Shown one piece after another: positions 1 to 9,613 of a stretch of DNA of 64,000 nt. A model generated the notes under the pieces. The model was not told where the DNA came from. It did no database searches and worked only from the letters and a program-made list of their open reading frames with translations. The position numbers and the translations under genes are program-made. The stretch comes from Metasolibacillus fluoroglycofenilyticus (GTDB taxonomy: Bacteria > Bacillota > Bacilli > Bacillales_A > Planococcaceae): NCBI RefSeq assembly GCF_003049645.1, contig NZ_PYWK01000001.1:868001-932000 (forward strand). Direction: 5' to 3'. Numbering within the stretch: position 1 is the first letter of the stretch; the number at the start of each line of letters is the position of its first letter.

Positions 1-389
1 ATCAGCTTGTTATGCAAGTACCCCTAGAGTTTTTTGGAAAGCGAATGGATGCAACATTGCAGTGGAACGGTCGTATGAAAGAGGATGGTAAAATTGATGC
101 TAATTACGCACGTGTTCTCTTTTATTTGCATATGGAATCATTGCAAGAAACGGTAATCGATATGCAGGTACAAAATCGCATCGTCACGGTGACGCTTTTT
201 AATGATAACTTGGGGTTAACGCCATTAGCAGAACCACTAAAAAAATCCTTGAAAGAAGGCTTGGCTAGCAAGGACTATCAATTGTCTGGTGTATTTATAA
301 AGCAGTTTGAAAGCGCGCTACAAGAGCAAGCTAGACAAGCTATAAAAGAGCAAGTTGAGGAGCGTAGTGGGGTGGATATTCGCGTATGA
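1..389 (+). CDS. ylqG: C-terminal part of a YlqG-like protein (FliK-type domain), 5' end outside window
   Basis: The reading frame is open to the left edge, so the Met at position 12 is probably internal and the gene starts before the window. The visible ~129 residues have the alternating beta/helix character of the FliK C-terminal (hook-length control) domain, with phrases such as VPLEFFGK and the VTVTLFND strand. Its place just before a FlhB-tail-like gene and sucCD matches ylqG of Bacillus subtilis, as I remember it. Its stop overlaps the start of the next gene by 4 bases (ATGA). Function is not established; the FliK-like fold next to a FlhB-like protein suggests a flagellum- or export-related pair lying outside the main operon. 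The family call is from pattern only. Confidence 0.6.
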   Translation, partial: QLVMQVPLEFFGKRMDATLQWNGRMKEDGKIDANYARVLFYLHMESLQETVIDMQVQNRIVTVTLFNDNLGLTPLAEPLKKSLKEGLASKDYQLSGVFIKQFESALQEQARQAIKEQVEERSGVDIRV

Positions 390-679
390 GTGAAAGGAAA
401 TATGTTAGAAAAGAAGCAATTGCTCTAACTTATAACCCATCAGAAAGTGCTGGCCCTAAGGTTGTCGCAAAAGGGAAAGGGAAAATTGCAGAAAATATTT
501 TAGAGCAAGCCTCGTTGCATAATGTGCCAATTCATGAGGACCCGAATCTTGTCGAATTATTAGGGCAGCTTGATTTAAACGAAACGATACCAGAGCAATT
601 ATATCAGGCTGTGGCAGAAGTATTCGCCTTTATTTATCATCTGGACCGTGAGCATAATGAGTTAAAACGACGCAGTTAG
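386..679 (+). CDS. ylqH: YlqH, stand-alone FlhB C-terminal-domain-like protein
   Basis: A 97-residue protein that aligns by eye along its whole length with the C-terminal cytoplasmic domain of the FlhB encoded at 29123-30211. Shared features are the Pro-Lys/Arg-Val-Ile/Val-Ala-Lys-Gly stretch, the internal helix and the AVAE(V/I)-FA-Y ending. The FlhB self-cleavage motif NPTH is replaced by NPSE, so the catalytic-loop His is gone. There are no membrane segments. It overlaps the upstream FliK-like gene by 4 bases, so the two are translationally coupled. Homologues are called FhlB-like or YlqH. Whether it acts in flagellar export is not known. The downstream spacer 680-849 contains the sucC leader. 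Confidence 0.75.
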   Translation: MSERKYVRKEAIALTYNPSESAGPKVVAKGKGKIAENILEQASLHNVPIHEDPNLVELLGQLDLNETIPEQLYQAVAEVFAFIYHLDREHNELKRRS

Positions 680-849
680 TAGCATTTTTGCTGTCTTATA
701 ACAAATACAAATAATATTTCGAGAATAATACAGTATAATTGATTGAAAATTCCGCATTAAAGACAATTATAGACATTGTCAGAATGTTTGTATAGAATAG
801 ATGATGGTAATTAAAATAATATCCAAATTGTCTGATAGGAGGATGGATT

Positions 850-2010
850 ATGAATATCCATGAGTATCAAGGGAAGGAAATCTTGAGAAAGTATGGCGTT
901 GCTGTGCCGAAAGGGAAAGTAGCGTTTTCTCCAGATGAAGCTGTGAAAGTAGCAAAAGAGCTAGGCGCTAACGTAACAGTTGTTAAAGCACAAATTCACG
1001 CAGGTGGTCGCGGTAAGGCTGGCGGTGTAAAAATCGCAAAAAATCTTGAAGAAGTGCGTACTTACTCGAAAGAACTACTTGGTAAAATATTAGTAACACA
1101 CCAAACAGGTCCAGAAGGTAAAGAAGTAAAACGACTTTACATTGAAGAAGGATCAGATATTCGCAAGGAATATTACTTAGGCTTAGTGCTTGACCGTGCT
1201 ACTTCTCGCGTAACTTTAATGGGTTCTGAAGAAGGCGGTATGGATATTGAAGAGGTGGCAGAAAATACACCTGAAAAAATCTTCAAAGAAATTATTGATC
1301 CAGTTGTAGGCTTACAAGGATTCCAAGCACGTCGTATGGCATTCAACATGAATATTCCAACGAAATTAGTGAATAAAGCGGTTAAATTAATGCTAGGTTT
1401 ATATCAAGCATTTGTAGAAAAAGATGCATCAATCGTTGAAATCAACCCGTTAGTTGTAACAGGTGATGATGAAGTTGTAGCACTTGATGCGAAATTCAAC
1501 TTCGATGCAAACGCATTATATCGACATAAAGATATCGTTGAATTACGCGATTTTGATGAGGAAGATCCAAAAGAAATCGAAGCCTCTAAATATGACTTAA
1601 GCTATATTTCATTAGATGGTAACATCGGCTGTATGGTGAACGGTGCTGGTTTAGCGATGGCGACAATGGATACGATTAGCTATTACGGCGGTCAACCAGC
1701 AAACTTCCTAGATGTAGGGGGCGGCGCTACAGCAGAAAAAGTAACAGAAGCGTTTAAAATTATCCTATCTGACGAGAATGTAAAAGGAATTTTCGTTAAC
1801 ATTTTCGGTGGTATTATGAAGTGTGACGTTATCGCAGAGGGTGTTATTGAAGCGACGAAACAAGTAGGGTTAACAATTCCATTAGTAGTGCGTTTAGAAG
1901 GTACAAACGTAGAGCTTGGTAAAAAATTATTAAATGAATCTGGTTTAAATATTGTCGCTGCAGACTCTATGGCTGATGGCGCACAAAAAATCGTAGGACT
2001 TGTAGGCTAA
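850..2010 (+). CDS. sucC: succinyl-CoA synthetase beta subunit
   Basis: 386 residues, the usual length of SucC. The N-terminal ATP-grasp domain is recognisable from [10 protein letters not shown], the [12 protein letters not shown] nucleotide loop (about residues 50-62) and the EINPLVV segment near 197. The C-terminal CoA-ligase-like domain has the GGGAT and [10 protein letters not shown] motifs. With SucD it makes the alpha2beta2 or alpha-beta enzyme that converts succinyl-CoA to succinate with nucleotide triphosphate formation in the TCA cycle (cytoplasm). The ribosome site AGGAGG lies 7-8 bases before the ATG. sucD follows after 18 bases, so the two form an operon. Confidence 0.97.
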   Translation: MNIHEYQGKEILRKYGVAVPKGKVAFSPDEAVKVAKELGANVTVVKAQIHAGGRGKAGGVKIAKNLEEVRTYSKELLGKILVTHQTGPEGKEVKRLYIEEGSDIRKEYYLGLVLDRATSRVTLMGSEEGGMDIEEVAENTPEKIFKEIIDPVVGLQGFQARRMAFNMNIPTKLVNKAVKLMLGLYQAFVEKDASIVEINPLVVTGDDEVVALDAKFNFDANALYRHKDIVELRDFDEEDPKEIEASKYDLSYISLDGNIGCMVNGAGLAMATMDTISYYGGQPANFLDVGGGATAEKVTEAFKIILSDENVKGIFVNIFGGIMKCDVIAEGVIEATKQVGLTIPLVVRLEGTNVELGKKLLNESGLNIVAADSMADGAQKIVGLVG

Positions 2011-2028
2011 GGAAGGTAGGGAGAATTA

Positions 2029-2931
2029 ATGAGTGTTTATATTAATAAAGACACGAAAGTAATCGTACAAGGGATTACGGGTGAAACTGCACTTTTCCAT
2101 ACGAAGCAAATGCTTGAATACGGTACAAAAATCGTAGCTGGTGTAACACCGGGTAAAGGCGGCTTAGAAGTAGAAGGAGTTCCAGTTTTCAACACTGTTG
2201 AAGAAGCGGTTAAAGCTACTGGAGCGAACGTATCTGTTATATACGTACCAGCACCATTTGCGGCAGATGCTATTATGGAAGCAGTTGACGCTGACTTAGA
2301 TATGGCAATTTGTATTACAGAGCACATCCCTGTTCTTGATATGGTAAATGTAAAGCGCTATATGGAAGGCAAAAAGACACGCCTAATAGGGCCAAACTGC
2401 CCAGGTGTTATTACATCTGATGAATGTAAAATCGGAATTATGCCTGGCTACATTCATACAAAAGGACATGTTGGCGTTGTATCACGCTCAGGTACATTAA
2501 CATATGAAGCTGTACACCAATTGTCACAAGCAGGTATCGGTCAAACAACAGCTGTTGGTATCGGTGGCGACCCTGTAAATGGGACAAACTTTATCGACGT
2601 ATTATCAGCGTTCAATGATGACCCAGAGACATATGCAGTTGTAATGATTGGGGAAATCGGTGGTACGGCTGAGGAAGAAGCGGCTGAGTGGGTAAAAGCA
2701 AACATGACAAAGCCAGTTGTAGGCTTTATCGGTGGTCAAACAGCACCTCCAGGTAAACGTATGGGACATGCTGGTGCGATTATCTCAGGTGGTAAAGGTA
2801 CAGCTGCAGAAAAAATTAAAGCAATGAATGCAGCGGGTATTGAAGTAGCAGATACACCATCTGTTATCGGTGAAACATTAATTCGTGTAATTAAAGAAAA
2901 AGGTCTATACGAGAAGTGTAAAACACACTAA
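2029..2931 (+). CDS. sucD: succinyl-CoA synthetase alpha subunit
   Basis: 300 residues, full length. The N-terminal CoA-binding Rossmann region has VQGITG (near residue 14) and the GTNCPG-like IGPNCPGV segment. The active-site histidine that is phosphorylated in the reaction is His247 in [10 protein letters not shown], followed by the SGGKGTA loop. It pairs with SucC. The start is supported by the GGAAGG site just upstream. A strong rho-independent terminator begins about 10 bases after the stop and closes the sucCD unit. Confidence 0.97.
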   Translation: MSVYINKDTKVIVQGITGETALFHTKQMLEYGTKIVAGVTPGKGGLEVEGVPVFNTVEEAVKATGANVSVIYVPAPFAADAIMEAVDADLDMAICITEHIPVLDMVNVKRYMEGKKTRLIGPNCPGVITSDECKIGIMPGYIHTKGHVGVVSRSGTLTYEAVHQLSQAGIGQTTAVGIGGDPVNGTNFIDVLSAFNDDPETYAVVMIGEIGGTAEEEAAEWVKANMTKPVVGFIGGQTAPPGKRMGHAGAIISGGKGTAAEKIKAMNAAGIEVADTPSVIGETLIRVIKEKGLYEKCKTH

Positions 2932-2941
2932 TTGAATAGGG

Positions 2942-2985
2942 GCGTCCGAAAAAACAGTGCTTAGCACGCTTTTCGGACGCTTTGT
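2942..2985 (+). terminator. rho-independent terminator after sucD
   Basis: Perfect 11-bp stem GCGTCCGAAAA (2942-2952) with TTTTCGGACGC (2970-2980), an inner GTGC/GCAC pairing, then a T-rich tail TTTGTTTGTGTTTT. The same stem core and tail recur after rbfA (61738-61785). Confidence 0.9.
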
Positions 2986-3030
2986 TTGTGTTTTATTAAA
3001 AATCCAACCATTCAGCAATGTTTTTTTATA

Positions 3031-3104
3031 CCGAAAGCGTAGCGACAGGTACAGATGTGCAAGTACAATTTAAAATCCCGACGCAATTACGCCAAGGTGT
3101 AATT
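3031..3104 (+). repeat. R1 repeat, copy 1 (internally deleted)
   Basis: This 74-bp stretch runs from CCGAAAGCGTAGCGACAGG to CCAAGGTGTAATTG and matches both ends of the longer R1 copy at 49767-49996 (AACGTAGCGAC at one end, GACGCAATTACGC-GAGGTGTAATTG at the other). The middle part of the longer copy is missing. It lies in the sucD-dprA spacer with no coding sequence around it. Confidence 0.6.
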
Positions 3105-3409
3105 GCTAAAAGGAATGTAGTTTGTAAAGGAGATAAGTACTCAATTTTATGGCTTTTCTTGTAGATTTAAGCTACACTTTTCTTAATATAGCTGTATCCC
3201 CATACGCTATATTTTAGGGGCTGTTTGCAAAATCTAACTCATTCTTTAATGCAGTGAAAAATTGGTTATAAATTCAAAAATCTGTTAGATTCAGTGTTTA
3301 TCTTTTATAACAGGTTGCCTACTGTGATTAATTTTGATAAAACTCAGACGAAACGTCCCTAAACATTGCTATGCGGTCATAGTACTTCACTGCTTGAAGG
3401 AGCGATGAC
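3105..3409. other. non-coding spacer between R1 copy and dprA
   Basis: No convincing gene. It contains a hairpin at 3185-3213 (AATATAGC/GCTATATT with a small bulged extension) followed by TTTAGGGGCTGTTTGCAAAATCT, which looks like the end of an insertion sequence, and an 8-bp inverted pair AATCTAAC/GTTAGATT further on. Probably repeat debris plus the dprA leader. The dprA ribosome site GAAGGAG is just before 3410. Confidence 0.4.
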
Positions 3410-4303
3410 ATGCTAAATCAAAAAGAAATACAGCAATTATTAGCGTTGCATTATGTTTATCCCCTGCCATTAAATAAACTTCAGCGCCTATTATGTGCAA
3501 TACAGACATTGCACGAATTGCAATTCATTTCGGCAAAAGAGCTTGCACAAATACTTCAAATCCAACTACAAACAGCTCAAACATTAAAAGTAAATTATAA
3601 TAAAGCTGCAAATACACCCTTTAAAGTGTATTATGAGCAGCATAATATGCATGCAATACCTTTTACGAGTGAGGATTATCCGAAAAGTCTGTTACAGCTT
3701 AGCGATGCTCCTACAGTCATCTATGTACAAGGGCATATTGATTTATTGCAGCGTCAAAAAATTGCTTGTATTGGATCACGCAATTCGACAAATTATTCGT
3801 CAATTGCTCTACAATCGATATTGCCACCTTTAATTGCTGAGCAATATGTAATAGTGAGTGGACTTGCAAAAGGGGCAGATACATTAGCACATCAGATGAC
3901 AATTGAATTAGGTGGTAGTACAATCGCTGTCGTAGGACATGGTTTTGCCCATCTATATCCAAAGGAAAATAAAAATCTTGCGGCTAAAATAGTGAGCGAG
4001 CATCTATTATTGACAGAATACCCACCGTATATGGGACCAAAGAAATGGCATTTCCCGATGCGTAATCGAATAATTAGTGGCTTGAGCTGTGCTTTAGTAG
4101 TAACTGAGGCAGCGATGAAAAGTGGCACTCTTATTACAACAGACCATGCGTTGGAGCATGGCAAAGATGTTTTCGTTGTACCAGGACCCATTCATTCAGA
4201 GCAATCAAAAGGAACGAATAATTTATTAAAAGAAGGTGCAATTCCAGTATGGAATGGACAGCAAATTGTTGAAGAGTTACAAATGTTTCAAATGAAATAT
4301 TGA
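3410..4303 (+). CDS. dprA: DNA-processing protein DprA (Smf)
   Basis: 297 residues, close to the 290-300 of short Bacillales DprA. It lacks the extra C-terminal winged-helix domain of longer homologues. The Rossmann-like DprA fold is shown by CIGSRNST (near residue 120), VSGLAKGAD (near 150), VVGHG, FPMRNRIISGLS and SGTLITTDHALEHGKDVFVVPG. It loads RecA onto incoming single-stranded DNA in natural transformation. The start is supported by GAAGGAG 7-8 bases upstream. topA follows after 273 bases, matching the order in B. subtilis. Confidence 0.95.
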   Translation: MLNQKEIQQLLALHYVYPLPLNKLQRLLCAIQTLHELQFISAKELAQILQIQLQTAQTLKVNYNKAANTPFKVYYEQHNMHAIPFTSEDYPKSLLQLSDAPTVIYVQGHIDLLQRQKIACIGSRNSTNYSSIALQSILPPLIAEQYVIVSGLAKGADTLAHQMTIELGGSTIAVVGHGFAHLYPKENKNLAAKIVSEHLLLTEYPPYMGPKKWHFPMRNRIISGLSCALVVTEAAMKSGTLITTDHALEHGKDVFVVPGPIHSEQSKGTNNLLKEGAIPVWNGQQIVEELQMFQMKY

Positions 4304-4576
4304 AAAAAAGTTGCAATCTCTCTCAATCTGTTATACATTTTGCAACAGGTATGCTTTGTAGTTCACAAAATTTTGTGCAATCAATTAAGCTTCGGTTACA
4401 TGGAGTTTCAGGCTGCTCGATTGGGCTAGAAAAGTCTGCTCCTTCAAATAGATGCAGTAAACGAGAGCTTTATTTCAGCAAAGCTATAATAAATTTGACG
4501 CCAATAAAAAGGTAATGGAGACGCCATGGCGTATTAAATATAAAATGAGTAACCTCTCTAAGGGGGAAAGAAATGA

Positions 4577-6661
4577 ATGGCAGATTATTTAGTAATAGTG
4601 GAATCGCCTGCAAAGGCAAAAACAATTGAACGATACTTAGGAAAAAAATATAAAGTAAAAGCTTCTATAGGACATGTACGCGATTTACCGCGTAGTCAAA
4701 CAGGAATTGATACGGATAATAACTACACACCTAAGTACATTACCATTCGTGGTAAAGGACCTGTTTTACAAGAATTAAAAACGGCAGCAAAAAAAGTGAA
4801 GAAAATTTATCTCGCATCTGACCCCGACCGCGAAGGAGAAGCGATTGCTTGGCATTTAGCAACAGCTTTAAATATCGATATCGAATCGGATTGCCGCGTC
4901 GTTTTCAATGAAATTACAAAGGATGCTATTTTGGAATCCTTTAAAAACCCGCGCCCTATTGATATGGACTTAGTGGATGCACAACAGGCACGACGTATTT
5001 TAGACCGTCTTGTTGGCTATAATATTAGCCCTATTTTGTGGAAGAAAGTGAAAAAAGGCTTATCTGCTGGGCGTGTACAGTCTGTTGCATTACGTTTAAT
5101 TATCGACAGAGAACATGAAATCACTCATTTTGTTCCAGAGGAATATTGGACAATCGAGGGTATGTTTGAAAAAAGTAAAAAGCAATTTGATGCGCTTTAT
5201 TATGGGACTGGAGCGGAGAAAATTAAGCTTACAAACGAAGAGCAAGTGAAGGAAATATTGAAAAATATAAAGGGTGAGCACTTCACAGTCACAGATGTGA
5301 TTAAAAAGGAGCGCAGACGCAATGCCGCACCTGCTTTTACAACCTCTTCATTACAACAAGAAGCAGCGCGTAAGCTGAATTTCCGTGCAAAGAAAACGAT
5401 GATGCTAGCACAGCAACTATATGAGGGTATTGACATTGGTAAAAAAGAGGGTACAGTCGGTCTAATTACGTATATGCGTACAGATTCGACGCGTATTTCA
5501 GAAACTGCAAAGACGGAGGCAGTGCAATATATCGACACGAAATACGGTAAAGAATATATTGCAACGGGATCGAAACAGGCGAAAAAGCAATCGAATGCAC
5601 AGGATGCGCATGAGGCGATACGTCCGACGAGTACGATGCGCACGCCAGATGATTTAAAAGCTGTCTTAAGCCGTGACCAGCTACGTTTATATCGCTTGAT
5701 TTGGGAGCGTTTTATCGCTAGTCAAATGGCCCCTGCTATTTTAGATACCGTTTCCGTTGATTTATTAAACGGTGATGTGAAATTCCGAGCGAATGGCTCG
5801 CACGTGAAATTCCCAGGCTTTATGAAGCTTTATATAGAAGGTACAGATGACCAAACAGAAGAAACAACAAAGCTTCTGCCAGAGATGGAAGTGGGCGATG
5901 AAGTAAAGGCTTTAGAAATTGAACCGAAACAGCATTTTACACAGCCACCACCTCGCTACTCTGAGGCTCGCTTAGTTAAAACTTTAGAGGAATTAGGCAT
6001 AGGACGACCTTCCACATATGCGCCTACGTTAGATACAATCCAAAAGCGTGGCTATGTACAGCTTGACGCGAAGCGTTTTGTACCTACTGAGCTTGGAGAA
6101 ATCGTTCACCAGCTTGTACTTGAATTTTTCCCGGAAATTATCAATATTGAATTTACGGCAAAAATGGAGCAGGATCTTGACGGTGTAGAGGAAGGGAATA
6201 CGAACTGGGTACAGGTAATTGATGCGTTCTATAAAGATTTCGAAAAAAGTGTAAAGCATGCTGATGAAGCAATGGAAAAAATCGAAATTAAGGATGAGCC
6301 AGCAGGAGAAGATTGCGATAAATGTGGAGCCCCGATGGTATACAAGCTTGGACGCTATGGCAAATTTATGGCTTGCTCAAACTTTCCAGATTGCCGTAAT
6401 ACAAAGGCAATTATGAAGCCAATTGGTGTGAAATGCCCTACATGCCAGGAAGGCGAGATTGTCGAGCGTAAAAGCAAAACGAAGCGATTATTTTACGGTT
6501 GCAATCGTTATCCTGAATGTGAATTCGTTTCGTGGGATAAGCCAATTAATCGACCATGTCCAAAATGCAGCTCCTTATTAGTTGAAAAGAAACTGAAAAA
6601 AGGTGTACAAATTCAGTGTACGAATACAGATTGTGATTATGAGGAAACACCATCACAATAG
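4577..6661 (+). CDS. topA: DNA topoisomerase I (type IA)
   Basis: 694 residues, normal for Bacillales TopA. The TOPRIM domain has [12 protein letters not shown] at 5-16 and the acidic DPDREGE at 82-88 (metal ions). The active-site tyrosine is Tyr299 in [11 protein letters not shown]. The C-terminus carries three four-cysteine zinc ribbons: CDKC...CSNFPDC, CPTC...CNRYPEC and CPKC...CTNTDC. It relaxes negative supercoils by a 5'-phosphotyrosine intermediate. The start at 4577 is preferred over an out-of-frame ATG at 4573, with AAGGGGGA about 10 bases upstream. trmFO begins 16 bases after the stop. Confidence 0.97.
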   Translation: MADYLVIVESPAKAKTIERYLGKKYKVKASIGHVRDLPRSQTGIDTDNNYTPKYITIRGKGPVLQELKTAAKKVKKIYLASDPDREGEAIAWHLATALNIDIESDCRVVFNEITKDAILESFKNPRPIDMDLVDAQQARRILDRLVGYNISPILWKKVKKGLSAGRVQSVALRLIIDREHEITHFVPEEYWTIEGMFEKSKKQFDALYYGTGAEKIKLTNEEQVKEILKNIKGEHFTVTDVIKKERRRNAAPAFTTSSLQQEAARKLNFRAKKTMMLAQQLYEGIDIGKKEGTVGLITYMRTDSTRISETAKTEAVQYIDTKYGKEYIATGSKQAKKQSNAQDAHEAIRPTSTMRTPDDLKAVLSRDQLRLYRLIWERFIASQMAPAILDTVSVDLLNGDVKFRANGSHVKFPGFMKLYIEGTDDQTEETTKLLPEMEVGDEVKALEIEPKQHFTQPPPRYSEARLVKTLEELGIGRPSTYAPTLDTIQKRGYVQLDAKRFVPTELGEIVHQLVLEFFPEIINIEFTAKMEQDLDGVEEGNTNWVQVIDAFYKDFEKSVKHADEAMEKIEIKDEPAGEDCDKCGAPMVYKLGRYGKFMACSNFPDCRNTKAIMKPIGVKCPTCQEGEIVERKSKTKRLFYGCNRYPECEFVSWDKPINRPCPKCSSLLVEKKLKKGVQIQCTNTDCDYEETPSQ

Positions 6662-6677
6662 AAAGTTGGTAAGTAAT

Positions 6678-7991
6678 ATGTCAGAAAAAATTGTAAACGT
6701 TATTGGTGCGGGCTTAGCTGGTAGTGAAGCAGCATGGCAAATAGCAAAGCGCGGTGTGAAAGTACGCCTTTACGAAATGCGTCCAGTGAAGCAAACACCT
6801 GCTCACCATACCGATAAATTTGCAGAGCTTGTATGCTCCAACTCTTTACGTGCGAATACTTTAACAAATGCGGTAGGCGTTATTAAAGAGGAAATGCGTA
6901 TACTTGATTCAGTTATTATGAAAGCGGCGGATGGCTGCTCTGTACCAGCTGGCGGTGCACTTGCAGTAGACCGTCATGAGTTTGCTGGCTATGTAACAGA
7001 TGCTGTTAAAAATCATCCTCTAGTAGAAGTGATTCAAGAGGAAGTAACAGAAATTCCTGAAGGTATTACAATTATTGCGACAGGGCCATTGACATCACCA
7101 GCATTAGCGGAAAAGATTCAAGCTTTAACAGGCGAGGATTATTTATATTTTTATGATGCGGCAGCACCAATTATCGAAAAAGATTCAATTGATATGGATA
7201 AAGTATATTTGAAATCGCGTTATGATAAAGGCGAGGCGGCATACTTAAATTGCCCGATGACAAAGGAAGAATTTGAGCGTTTCCGTCAAGCGTTGATTGA
7301 AGCGGAAGTTGTACCGTTAAAGGAATTTGAAAAAGAAATCTATTTCGAAGGCTGTATGCCTATCGAGGTAATGGCAGCGCGCGGTGAGAAGACGATGCTC
7401 TTTGGTCCGATGAAACCAGTCGGTCTAGAAGATCCGAAAACAGGTAAGCGCCCATATGCTGTTGTTCAATTACGCCAAGATGATGCAGCAGGTACTTTAT
7501 ACAATATTGTTGGCTTCCAAACACATTTGAAATGGGGTCCGCAAAAGGAAGTGCTACAGCTCATTCCTGGCTTGGAAAATGTTGAAATTGTACGTTATGG
7601 TGTGATGCACCGCAACACATTTATCAACTCTCCAAAAGTGTTGACGAAAACATATCAATTAAAGGCGCAGCCAAATATTTTCTTTGCAGGTCAAATGACT
7701 GGAGTAGAAGGCTATGTTGAATCAGCAGGTAGCGGTTTAATTGCAGGTATTAATGCGGCACGTTTAGCAAAGGGGGAGGAGCTATTATACTTCCCTGAGG
7801 AAACAGCGCTTGGTTCAATGGCACGCTATATTACGGAAGCTGATTCAAAAAACTTCCAGCCGATGAATGTTAATTTTGGCTTGTTCCCAGATTTAGGTGA
7901 ACGCATTAAAGCAAAGGCGGAGCGTGCAGAGCGTCATGCCAATCGCGCATTGGAAACAATTCGTAATTTTGCGAACTCGAAAACAATCTAA
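6678..7991 (+). CDS. trmFO: tRNA (uracil-54-C5)-methyltransferase, folate/FAD-dependent
   Basis: 437 residues from the ATG at 6678. A longer frame starts inside topA but lacks a ribosome site and reads through topA sequence. The FAD-binding GAGLAGSE motif is at 10-17 and the family signature around VCSNSLRA and [11 protein letters not shown] follows. It uses 5,10-methylene-tetrahydrofolate and FADH2 to make ribothymidine at position 54 of tRNA. The old name is gid. The topA-trmFO-xerC order matches B. subtilis. A terminator follows at 7999. Confidence 0.96.
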   Translation: MSEKIVNVIGAGLAGSEAAWQIAKRGVKVRLYEMRPVKQTPAHHTDKFAELVCSNSLRANTLTNAVGVIKEEMRILDSVIMKAADGCSVPAGGALAVDRHEFAGYVTDAVKNHPLVEVIQEEVTEIPEGITIIATGPLTSPALAEKIQALTGEDYLYFYDAAAPIIEKDSIDMDKVYLKSRYDKGEAAYLNCPMTKEEFERFRQALIEAEVVPLKEFEKEIYFEGCMPIEVMAARGEKTMLFGPMKPVGLEDPKTGKRPYAVVQLRQDDAAGTLYNIVGFQTHLKWGPQKEVLQLIPGLENVEIVRYGVMHRNTFINSPKVLTKTYQLKAQPNIFFAGQMTGVEGYVESAGSGLIAGINAARLAKGEELLYFPEETALGSMARYITEADSKNFQPMNVNFGLFPDLGERIKAKAERAERHANRALETIRNFANSKTI

Positions 7992-7998
7992 TTGTGAA

Positions 7999-8036
7999 AA
8001 AGCCCTTTGAATTGTATAATTTGAAGGGCTTTATCT
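7999..8036 (+). terminator. terminator after trmFO
   Basis: Stem AAAGCCCTT (7999-8007) with AAGGGCTTT (8024-8032), with AATT/AATT pairing in the loop. The T-run after it is short (TTTATCT), so efficiency may be moderate. It separates trmFO from the xerC unit. Confidence 0.7.
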
Positions 8037-8155
8037 ATGCAATTGACAAAATGTATTGATTTTTTAAAATTCATGCACATTTTACTTGCTAATTTTTTAG
8101 TTAAGGTATAGTGTCAGTATGTAATTAATTTGCTCCGCTCGAAGGAGGCTACGTT

Positions 8156-9058
8156 ATGTCAAGTTCTCAGCAAAATGAATTACTACACCAATTCATTCGC
8201 TATGTGCAAATTGAAAAAAACTTCTCTGTCCACACAGTGCGGGAGTATGAAGCGGATATTCAGCATTTTTTAACATTTTTACAGACAGAAGGCATCGACA
8301 ATTTACAAGATGTAGAATATATTCATGCAAGATTATACGTGACAAAGCTCTACGAAGAAAAAAAAGCGAGGGCTTCTATTTCAAGAAAAATATCTTCGAT
8401 TCGTTCCTTTTTTCGCTATTTACATCGAGAATTTAATTTGGATGATTCATCTTTTCGCTCATTGTACCACCCGAAAAAAGAGGAACGACTTCCAAACTTT
8501 TTTTATGAGGAAGAGCTAACACAATTATTTGAAGCAAATCAAGGCCAAGATTTTCAATCGCTCCGCAATATCGCCTTATTGGAACTGCTTTATGCAACAG
8601 GTATTCGGGTAAGTGAATGCACAGCATTGGAGATAGGACATATCGATTTTCATTATTCAATTATTCGCGTCATGGGAAAAGGACGTAAGGAGCGTATCGT
8701 ACCATTTGGTGAATATGCTCATAGAGCACTACAAACTTACATTGAAGAAGCACGACCGCATATAATGAAAAATATGAATCATTCTTCTGTTTTTGTGAAT
8801 ATGAGAGGTGGCGAACTTACTCCTCGAGGTGTACGTCACATATTAAATGAAATGGTGAATAAAGCAAGCCTGCATACGAAGCTCTATCCACATATGCTTA
8901 GGCATTCATTTGCCACACATTTACTAAACAATGGTGCAGATATGCGTACTGTGCAGGAATTATTAGGGCATGCGCACCTTTCTTCGACACAAGTGTATAC
9001 GCATGTAACGAAGGAGCATTTACGCAGCACCTATATGAATACACATCCTAGAGCTTAA
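8156..9058 (+). CDS. xerC: tyrosine recombinase XerC (CodV)
   Basis: 300 residues. The N-terminal SAM-like core-binding domain spans ~10-95. The catalytic set is visible: Arg151 (TGIRVSE), Lys175 (GKGRKER), His246 and Arg249 (HMLRH), His272 (LGHAHLSS) and the nucleophile Tyr281 (QVYTH). With XerD it resolves chromosome dimers at dif. AAGGAGG precedes the ATG. It heads the codV-clpQ-clpY-codY order known from B. subtilis and is spaced 12 bases from hslV, so these are probably co-transcribed. The 164-base spacer upstream holds the trmFO terminator and AT-rich promoter-like sequence. Confidence 0.95.
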   Translation: MSSSQQNELLHQFIRYVQIEKNFSVHTVREYEADIQHFLTFLQTEGIDNLQDVEYIHARLYVTKLYEEKKARASISRKISSIRSFFRYLHREFNLDDSSFRSLYHPKKEERLPNFFYEEELTQLFEANQGQDFQSLRNIALLELLYATGIRVSECTALEIGHIDFHYSIIRVMGKGRKERIVPFGEYAHRALQTYIEEARPHIMKNMNHSSVFVNMRGGELTPRGVRHILNEMVNKASLHTKLYPHMLRHSFATHLLNNGADMRTVQELLGHAHLSSTQVYTHVTKEHLRSTYMNTHPRA

Positions 9059-9070
9059 GGAGGAATCAAT

Positions 9071-9613
9071 ATGGGGCAAATACATGCCACAACGATTTTT
9101 GCCATTCACCATAATGGTGGCTGTGCAATGGCTGGAGATGGTCAAGTAACACTAGGAAATGCTGTTGTGATGAAACATACAGCAAGAAAGGTCAGACGTC
9201 TGTTTAATGGCAAGGTGCTAGCAGGCTTCGCTGGTTCAGTGGCTGATGCTTTTACTTTGTTTGAGATGTTTGAAGGTAAGCTTAATGAGTATAACGGCAA
9301 TTTACAGCGTGCAGCTGTCGAAGTAGCGAAGCAGTGGCGTGGTGATAAAATGTTGCGTCAATTAGAGGCGATGCTTCTCGTCATGGACCAGTCAACCTTA
9401 CTTCTAGTATCTGGCACAGGTGAGGTCATCGAGCCTGACGATGGCATTTTAGCAATTGGTTCAGGCGGCAACTATGCATTATCCGCAGGGCGTGCCTTGA
9501 AAAAGCATGCAGGTGAGCATTTAACGGCACAGCAAATAGCGGAAGCAGCTTTAACGACAGCAGCTGATATTTGTGTATTTACAAACCATAATATTATCGT
9601 GGAGGCGCTATAA
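9071..9613 (+). CDS. hslV: ATP-dependent protease peptidase subunit HslV (ClpQ/CodW)
   Basis: 180 residues, the peptidase half of the HslUV protease. The conserved HATTIF segment places the usual N-terminal nucleophile at Thr7; GDGQVTLG and [19 protein letters not shown] follow and give the proteasome-like fold. The first residues are Met-Gly, not the Met-Ser of B. subtilis CodW, which I recall as being reported to act as an N-terminal serine protease. Here the active residue would have to be Thr7 after propeptide removal or trimming. It overlaps hslU by one base (TAATG), so the two subunits are translationally coupled. Confidence 0.95.
   Translation: MGQIHATTIFAIHHNGGCAMAGDGQVTLGNAVVMKHTARKVRRLFNGKVLAGFAGSVADAFTLFEMFEGKLNEYNGNLQRAAVEVAKQWRGDKMLRQLEAMLLVMDQSTLLLVSGTGEVIEPDDGILAIGSGGNYALSAGRALKKHAGEHLTAQQIAEAALTTAADICVFTNHNIIVEAL

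Noticed and set aside
4300-4515. 71-codon frame between dprA and topA
   Set aside because: It starts inside dprA without a suitable ribosome site, has unusual composition (Cys/Ser-rich) and no recognisable domain. More likely spacer.
5200-5643. 147-codon minus-strand frame inside topA
   Set aside because: It is the shadow of a conserved coding sequence; Cys/Ser-rich composition and no start signal.
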